This document shows, piece by piece, positions 58,309 to 64,000 of a DNA stretch of 64,000 bases. A program made the position numbers and the translations under genes. Each line of letters starts with the position of its first letter. Position 1 is the stretch's first letter. The notes beneath the pieces were generated by a model. The model searched no databases and was not told the origin of the DNA. It saw only the letters and a list, made by a program, of their open reading frames with translations. Location: contig CAJNDS010002730.1 in assembly GCA_905221605.1 (NCBI GenBank), positions 64,001 through 128,000 on the forward strand, written 5' to 3'. This DNA is from Symbiodinium natans (lineage: Eukaryota; Sar; Dinophyceae; Suessiales; Symbiodiniaceae).

Positions 58309-59125
58309 GCTTAGGGTTTGGCTTTCAGGGGCTTCGAGTTCATGAGCTCAGAGGTTTAGAGCAGGGTGTTGAGGCACTTCGGGGCTTCTTTCATGCGTTT
58401 TGAGGATCCGACCTCAAGCTCACTTCAACACCTCCGCAGGTCTTCGCGCACCTGCAGAATCACACCATCCTTCATCTCGGTGGCATGCCGTAGCCTCAGA
58501 TCTTTCAGTAGGCTCCCTCCAAGCCTCCCACCAGGCGTTCCCCCCCGAGAATCCAAGACCTACTAGAAGCCACTCAAGGGGGGACACTGCGGGAAGCCCC
58601 CGATGAGGAAAATCCCCAGCCTCCCCCTCCCCCCCCCCCCCCCAAAAAAAAACAAAAAAAACAGGAAGCCCTTCGTAGCAGCAAACGCCTCTCAGCCCTC
58701 AAGCCCCCTACCCTCCCTGAGCCCTCAAACTCCCAAACTCCCCTAGGCAGCCAGCTCCCAAACCCTACCAGCCCTATCCCTAAACCCTAAACCCTAAACC
58801 CTAAACCCTAAACCCTAAACCCTAAACCCTAAACCCTAAACCCTAAACCCTAAACCCTAAACCCTAAACCCTAAACCCTAAACCCTAAACCCTAAACCCT
58901 AAACCCTAAACCCTCAACCCTAACCCCTACACCCTAAACCCTAAACCCTAAACCCTAAACCCTAAACCCTAAACCCTAAACCCTAAACCCTAAACCCTAA
59001 ACCCTAAACCCTAAACCCTAAACCCTAAACCCTAAACCCTAAACCCCACACCCTGAGCCCCCGTAAGTTGGGGGTTTTTCTGGGGGCGAACATGTTTGGG
59101 TCCGGAGTTTTTGGGGCCCCCCCAG
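58309..59125 (+). repeat. Intron containing the largest CCCTAAA array
   Basis: Starts GCTTAGGG. About 36 CCCTAAA units at 58,780-59,043, then G/C-rich DNA to the acceptor at 59,125. Open frames near 58,366-58,606 are not supported. Confidence 0.65.
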
Positions 59126-59159
59126 GCACTTTAGCGGCCTCACGCTGCTCGCCGAAGCT
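59126..59159 (+). CDS. Third gene, candidate exon (HFSGLTLLAEA)
   Basis: Acceptor CCCAG|G, GT donor at 59,160. Phase fits the previous exon. Confidence 0.42.
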
Positions 59160-61012
59160 GTGAGCCAAAGCAGTGAGATCGCACCTGGCCCCAGAATGGG
59201 GTGCCGGAACCTGGGTCCTTGGGGTTTAGGGTGGGACATCGGGGTTTCGGGGTTTGGGGATGTTCGGGGGGTTTGGGGAGTTTTTTGAGGAGCTTTCGGG
59301 CTTGGGGGACGGTGAAGAGTCAGTGTTGGGGGATTTGTCGGTGCGCAAGCTTAGGCATGCCCCGGGTTTATAGAAAGCATTTTTTTTGGCGGGGAGGGGG
59401 GGGGGGGCTTCTTGTTCAGGGTTTCTTCGGGCGGTTTAGGGCTTTGGGGCATGATTTCTATACCATTGGGGTTTGGGGGTGGAAGGTGTACCTGCACTGT
59501 TGGGTGGATTTTCTGCCTGAGGATCCATGACCGACGTACCTAGAAACCCCCAAACCCTAAACCCTAACCCATGTTGTGTACATATATGTATATATATATA
59601 TATACATATATACATCTATATATATATATACATTCATGTTCATCTCTCTCTCTCTCTCTCTCTTTATATATATATATATATAGATATATGTATATATACA
59701 AGTCTGTGGCACCAAAACAACCAGAACAGAGAGCAACGCTCCCAGGCATGCCTTCCAGCTAACACGCACCGAGGCGAGCATGCGCCATCAGGAGGGCGCC
59801 GACCGCCGCAAAGCGTGAGCCTCGACTCCTTCGTCTCCTCTTCTACAGGGTTTAGGGTTTCGGGGGTAGGGTTTAGGGTTTAGGGTCCAGGGTTCCGGGC
59901 TCAGGGTGTATGATAAGTTTAGGGTTTAGGGTTGGGGGTTTAGGTTTCACGGTGTCGGGGAAGTTTTTTACGTTGAGGGTTTCCTTGTGGGGAGTTTGGG
60001 ATCTTCGGGTTCGGTTCAAGTTGGACAAGCAAGCAAGCTGGCCCTGACATTTTTCGGGAAAAATGTAGAATTTTGGGGGGTTGAATTTGCGGGAAGATAT
60101 TCTCAAGCAAGCTTGAGGCACAGCAGGGCGCCCTCTCTTTCCATGATGCTTCCCCGCAGTTTGCTGGGAATGGTACGTTCTCTTTGCGTAGCTGGCCCTG
60201 TGCAACTCGAGCTTATGGACGAAGCTACGCTACTTGGGGGGGCGGGCTCACATGCTTACCTTCTTTTGAGTGACTAAATGGCTCTCCTCATGGTAGGCCG
60301 GGAAACTGCCACACTTGTCGCTTTGCAGATGCCACAATCGTTATACGGACTCCATGACGGCTATGCCGACATCCATTGTACGGTGCAAGTCCCCAGAGGC
60401 GGCTGCTGTTGGATTGCTCCTTTGCCTTAGTAATTCCCTTGACTCGCGGTTCAAGCAACTGTATGCCAAATCTTCTCCTTGGATCCAGGGCATATCCAAA
60501 CCCCCTGAACCCTAAACCCTGAACTGAGCCTTAAACCCTGAGCCCTCGACCTACAGACCCAAACTTAGGCTGGAACCAGCATACCAAAAGGACCCAAGAA
60601 CCCCAAGTCCCAGACGCGCCAGTCTCAAGCTTTTCGGCCCTGGAGATCTTTGAGTTGCCCCCTATGCGAAAGCCACAGGCCCATTGGGTGAGCGACATCG
60701 CCAACGATGGCCCCATGGCAGCAAGAGTTCGGGCGTTGAAACACCCTAAAGAAGGGTGCCAAGTCGGCCCATGCTCCGCAAAGGAACCCGGTGCACCCCC
60801 AAAAAAAGACCAAACCCTAAACCCTAAACCCTAAACCCAAGACCCTAGACCCTAGACCCTAGACCCTAAACCCTAAACCCTAAACCCCGGCTGAGCTCTT
60901 CCTCTGGCAGGGTTGGCCTTGTGTTTGTCGCAGCCATCCCAAGCTCCTAGTAATCAAAGTTAAGACTCGTCGGCACAGACGTGCTCTGAGTAGGAGTCTC
61001 CTTCGGTGCCAG
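59160..61012 (+). other. Intron region with microsatellites and CCCTAAA
   Basis: G-run (59,395-59,407), TA and TC repeats (59,575-59,695), TTTAGGG (59,848-59,945), CCCTAAA (60,812-60,888). A weak exon candidate IFELPPMRKPQAHW lies at about 60,648-60,689. Open frames at 59,987-60,515 have no recognised domain. Confidence 0.4.
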
Positions 61013-61058
61013 GCATCTTCCTTCAGTCCGTCTACCCAAAGTTCGGCCTGGAACACAA
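61013..61058 (+). CDS. Third gene region, exon (IFLQSVYPKFGLEHK)
   Basis: Acceptor GCCAG|GC, GC donor at 61,059. Joins in phase to RFMSKAAKKIFP, giving FGLEHK|RFMSKAAKK. No family recognised. Confidence 0.5.
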
Positions 61059-61426
61059 GCAGTTCATGTTCTGGACATCCGCACCCAGAATTCCCCTGCC
61101 GGCCGACCCCTTGAAGGCTTCAGAGGGTTTCGGGGGTCCCAGATGCCGCAGTCTTTCAAAGGGGGGCAGGTGGGGAGGCAAGCTGAGTCTGGGCTTAAGG
61201 GGGTTTAAGGGTTTAGGGTTTGGGGTTTGGGGTTTGGGGTTTGGAGGTTGGGGTTTAGGGTTTAGGGTTTGGGGTTTGGGGTTTAGGGTTTAGGGTTTAG
61301 GGTTTGGGGTTTGGGGTTTGGAGTTCCCCTAAACCCTAAACCCTAATTAAACCCCAAACCCAAAACCCTAAACCCTAAACCCTAAACACTAAACCCTAAA
61401 CTCTAATCTCCCCCGGACTCCTGCAG
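61059..61426 (+). other. Intron with TTTGGGG/TTTAGGG start and CCCTAAA end
   Basis: GGTTTAGGG/GGTTTGGG (61,205-61,320) immediately followed by CCCTAAA (61,326-61,405): a compact inverted pair within one short intron. Confidence 0.65.
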
Positions 61427-61469
61427 GAGGTTCATGAGCAAGGCCGCCAAGAAGATTTTCCCGGCCTCA
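61427..61469 (+). CDS. Third gene region, exon (RFMSKAAKKIFPAS)
   Basis: Acceptor TGCAG|G. GT donor at 61,470 or GC at 61,464, both phase 0, joining to EKSNWMTLWETQ. Confidence 0.5.
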
Positions 61470-61898
61470 GTGACCGTGGCCGGACGGCACATAGATTCAA
61501 AGGGGCCACTTCAGCAGGGTCTTCAAGTTAGTGTTTAGTGTTTAGGGTTTAGGGGGTTGAGGGTTTTGGGGTTTGGGGGGTTTAGGGTTTGGGGGTTTTA
61601 GGGTTTGGGGGTTTAGGGTTTGGGGTTTAGGGTTTGGTGCTTGGGGTGTAGGGTTTGGGGCTTCCCTTCCCTCCCCCCAAGAAAGAGGCGAGATTAGAGA
61701 TCTAGTACCTTCCCAAACTCAACCCGAACTGCATACCCCACCACCACCCCATCCCCCTCAGAATGACAAAGTTCACGGTCCGCGTTACTGTGGCCTGTTA
61801 GGGTTTAGGGTTTAGGGTTGAGGGTTGAGGGTTGAGGGTTGAGGGTTGCTCTAGTGCACATGCAGTTGTTCGCGCGCCCAAGCCGAGAAGCCCCCAAG
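61470..61898 (+). other. Intron with TTTAGGG/TTTGGGG units
   Basis: TTTAGGG and TTTGGGG (61,530-61,660) and TTTAGGG/TTGAGGG (61,798-61,848). No CCCTAAA end. Confidence 0.5.
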
Positions 61899-61933
61899 GA
61901 GAAGTCCAACTGGATGACCTTGTGGGAGACCCA
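61899..61933 (+). CDS. Third gene region, exon (EKSNWMTLWETQ)
   Basis: Acceptor CCAAG|GAG, GC donor at 61,934. Joins in phase as WETQ|REGLGRWALHPG. Confidence 0.52.
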
Positions 61934-62623
61934 GCGGGCTCACCTATTGAATCCTGAACCCTAAAGCCTGAACCCTAAACCCTAAAACCCTAAACCCTAA
62001 ACCCTAAACCCTAAATCCTAAACCCTAAACCCTAAACCCTAAACCCTAAACCCTAAACCCTAAACCCTAAACCCTAAACCCCAATCCCCTCAACTCTAAA
62101 CCCCTCAACCCTCAACCCCTCAACCTGACACCCGTAAATCAATCCCTCAACGGGGGTTGGGGGGGGTCGCAGCTCCCCCCACTCAATGCTTGCATGTAGG
62201 TTTCAAGATTCATATGCTTTGAAGCAAGCTTGCACGGCTTAAAAAAGCGGGGGGGTTGGGGGCCTGAACCCCTCAACCCCTCAACTCCTTAACCCCCAAA
62301 CCCGTAAACTCCTAGGCCCCAAATTCTAAACCGTAGCAGGCTCAGGCGCTGGGCCCTTGTAGGTACCCTCAACTCTTGTGAACACAACAAGGGACATCCT
62401 ATGACCCTCTTTCCCCCCAAAAAATGGTCCCGCGCGCCTACTAGGGGGGGCCCTGAACCCTGAACCCCAAACCCAAAAATCGAGAAGCCCTCAGAAACCC
62501 TCAAGGCCCGAAAGTTCAGAAACCCTAAACCCTAAACCCTAAACCCTAAACCCTAAACCCTAAACCCTAAACCCTAAACCCTAAACCCTAAAAGAATTCA
62601 TTTGGGAGAGTCTCCTCTCTGAG
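61934..62623 (+). other. Intron with CCCTAAA arrays and an inverted satellite copy
   Basis: CCCTAAA (61,955-62,085), a diverged reverse-oriented copy of the 21-kb A/B monomer (62,150-62,262) and CCCTAAA (62,520-62,592) before the acceptor. Confidence 0.55.
62150..62262 (-). repeat. Diverged single copy of the A/B satellite monomer
   Basis: Shows GGGGTCGCAGCTCCCCCC, CTTTGAAGCAAGCTTGCACG and GGCTTAAAAAAGCGGGGGGG, the reverse complement of the array unit at 21-22.9 kb. Confidence 0.65.
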
Positions 62624-62700
62624 GCGAGAGGGGCTGGGCCGCTGGGCCCTCCACCCGGGGCATCGCCTGAGTGAGCGCTCCACTCTCGTGGATCCTCGGG
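62624..62700 (+). CDS. Third gene region, exon (REGLGRWALHPGHRLSER)
   Basis: Acceptor TGAG|G. The frame stays open through ERSTLVDPRAQVAFG; the real end could be a GC or GA donor between 62,658 and 62,700. Confidence 0.42.
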
Positions 62701-63109
62701 CACAGGTGGCTTTCGGGTTAAGGGCTTAAGGGTTTTAGGGTTGAGCGTTTTAGGATTTTAGGGTTTAAGGGTTTTTAGGGTTTAGCGTTTTAGGGTTTGT
62801 GGGGGTTTTTTAGGGGATTAGGGTTTAAGGGTTTTAGGGTTGAGCGTTTTAGGGCTTGTGGGGGGTGTTTAGGGGATTAGGGCTTAAGGGGGTGTAGACT
62901 ACGTAGAGGGGTTTAGGGGCTTGTAAAGGCGTTTGGTGTTGAGGGTTTAAGGTTCAGCGGGTGCTGCGAGGGGCTCAGGGCTTTTGAGGTTCTTCTCAGC
63001 TCAGTAGGGTTTAGGGGTTTAGGGTTTAGGGTTTAGGGTTTAAGGGTTTAAGGGTTTAGGGTTTAGGGTTTAGGGGATTCGGGGGGCCGGGGGTCCTCCG
63101 ACTCCGAGG
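62701..63109 (+). other. Intron of TTTTAGGG-type repeats
   Basis: TTTTAGGG/TTAAGGG variants (62,715-62,890) and TTTAGGG (63,005-63,075). No CCCTAAA end. Confidence 0.5.
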
Positions 63110-63136
63110 CCACCTCGGCCAAACGGGGCCATTTTG
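63110..63136 (+). CDS. Candidate exon (ATSAKRGHF)
   Basis: Acceptor CCGAG|GCC, GA donor at about 63,137. Short, phase to neighbours not fixed. Confidence 0.3.
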
Positions 63137-63941
63137 ACCCTCAACCCTTAAACCCTGAAACCCCCAAACCCCTAAACCCACTCTTGAACACGAAGCCCCC
63201 GAAAGCCTAGCTTTAAGAGGGTTAGAGTTTAGAGGTATCGGGCGCCTTTTTGGAAAGGGGTTTTTGTGGGCCTGTTCAAGGGCCCCTGAATTCAGGACCT
63301 CTAGGGCCTTCCCTAGGGCCTTTAGTACTCAGGCACATCTTCGTGGAGGAACGATGTCGTCTTCCGCGACAGAAGGAAAGGAAAGAACGCAAGAAAAGAA
63401 AGGCAAGGAACGGTGACTTCTCGCGAAATGGGCAATTAAGCAAGGAAGGACTTCCTCCCAGCCATCGCTCTAACAAAGAGCTGCGCAGAATGTTGTGAGT
63501 CTACCAATTCAGGTCTGTTCCAAGTGCACCCCACCCCGTCACGTGCTGAAGCAGACCGAAGCCCAAGCTGCTTCCATCGTTGGACAAAATCTTCTACTAT
63601 CTCTAGGAGAAGCAGATTTTTCCTAAACAACATCTCGCTTCACGAGCAAGGCATGTAATTCAAAATGCTTGGCTTACAGACGAGGCGCGGCAGGTGCATT
63701 GACAATCAGACACGCAATAAAACCTAGGTAGGATAAGGGGGGGGCCCTTAAAAGGGAACCCTTCTTGACCCTCTTCTGGCTCTCTTAAACAGGGACCTTA
63801 TTCAGAGGGTCTACATCCCCCTAAACCCTAAACCCTAAACCCTAAACCCTAGTCCCTAGTCCTAAACCCTAAACCCTAAACTCCACCTTCAAGCCCTAAG
63901 CTTTTTAACTCCCCAAACCCCTGAAGCCCCTGAGTCCGGAG
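63137..63941 (+). other. Intron with CCCTAAA end
   Basis: No gene seen at 63,200-63,720. A CCCTTAAAAGGG-containing stretch at 63,735-63,800 and CCCTAAA units (63,820-63,880) precede the acceptor. Confidence 0.45.
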
Positions 63942-64000
63942 GTGCACCTCTTTAGCGAGTGGGCGCTTTTCTGGGATTTGGGGCAGAAGGCCAGCTCGAA
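63942..64000 (+). CDS. Exon running off the window (VHLFSEWALFWDLGQKAS)
   Basis: Acceptor GGAG|GTG after a CCCTAAA tract; the frame is open to the last base. Unrecognised, partial at the 3' end. Confidence 0.45.
   Translation, partial: MHLFSEWALFWDLGQKASS

Noticed and set aside
58780-59043. A true chromosome end (telomere)
   Set aside because: The array is short, sits between likely exons, and arrays of both orientations occur throughout the window.
1-64000. rRNA or tRNA genes
   Set aside because: No conserved rRNA segment or cloverleaf-like sequence was recognised by eye; short tRNA genes could still be missed.

Overview
The window looks like nuclear DNA of a dinoflagellate. Four things point there. 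The host genes are cut into 35-80 bp exons whose splice donors are mostly GC or GA and whose acceptors are AG followed by G. All recognisable genes lie on the + strand. The plant/dinoflagellate telomere motif TTTAGGG/CCCTAAA occurs throughout. A GC-rich tyrosine-recombinase retrotransposon sits in one intron. I cannot name the genus. All gene calls come from reading motifs and splice phase by eye; no database search was run.

Layout. (1) About 360-26,880: one agmatinase/ureohydrolase-like gene in at least 16 exons. Consecutive exons give the family motifs in order: FAGIATFARLP, GVPFDSG, RPGARFGPEAIR, VVDTGD, GGDHTLS, HFDSHLD, HGAPF, THVGIRATTYS, VYLSI, DIDVLDP..GTGTPE, GADVVE, APAYDHAGITA. Its 12.3-kb intron 9 holds a complete ~7-kb Ngaro/PAT-type retrotransposon (8,138-15,134) followed by several satellites. 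Intron 11 holds a ~2.45-kb unit with inverted-repeat arms (20.7-23.17 kb). (2) 26.9-30.9 kb: intergenic repeats, including a 670-bp pyrimidine tract. (3) About 30.9-53.05 kb: a multi-pass membrane protein resembling ZIP metal transporters, ending at a TGA at 53,045-53,047. (4) 53.05-56.2 kb: intergenic repeats and small palindromic elements. (5) From about 56.2 kb to the window end: a chain of phase-compatible exons of one or more unrecognised genes, including a short single-pass membrane segment.

The most striking pattern is that the telomere-like tracts are not random. At about twenty exons each, a (CCCTAAA)n tract lies just before the acceptor and a (TTTAGGG)n tract starts just after the donor. 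Many introns therefore carry terminal inverted telomeric repeats that could pair and bring the splice sites together. This, with GC/GA-AG|G splicing, may be a family of telomere-repeat-ended introns or introner elements. At least five families of short dispersed repeats, mostly small palindromes, also lie in the introns and intergenic DNA.

Functional links are limited. The retrotransposon encodes a Gag-like protein, RT-RNase H, a degenerate methyltransferase-like region, a tyrosine recombinase and a predicted membrane protein. The ureohydrolase and the ZIP-like transporter are ordinary host genes with no obvious shared pathway. No rRNA, tRNA or CRISPR array was recognised.
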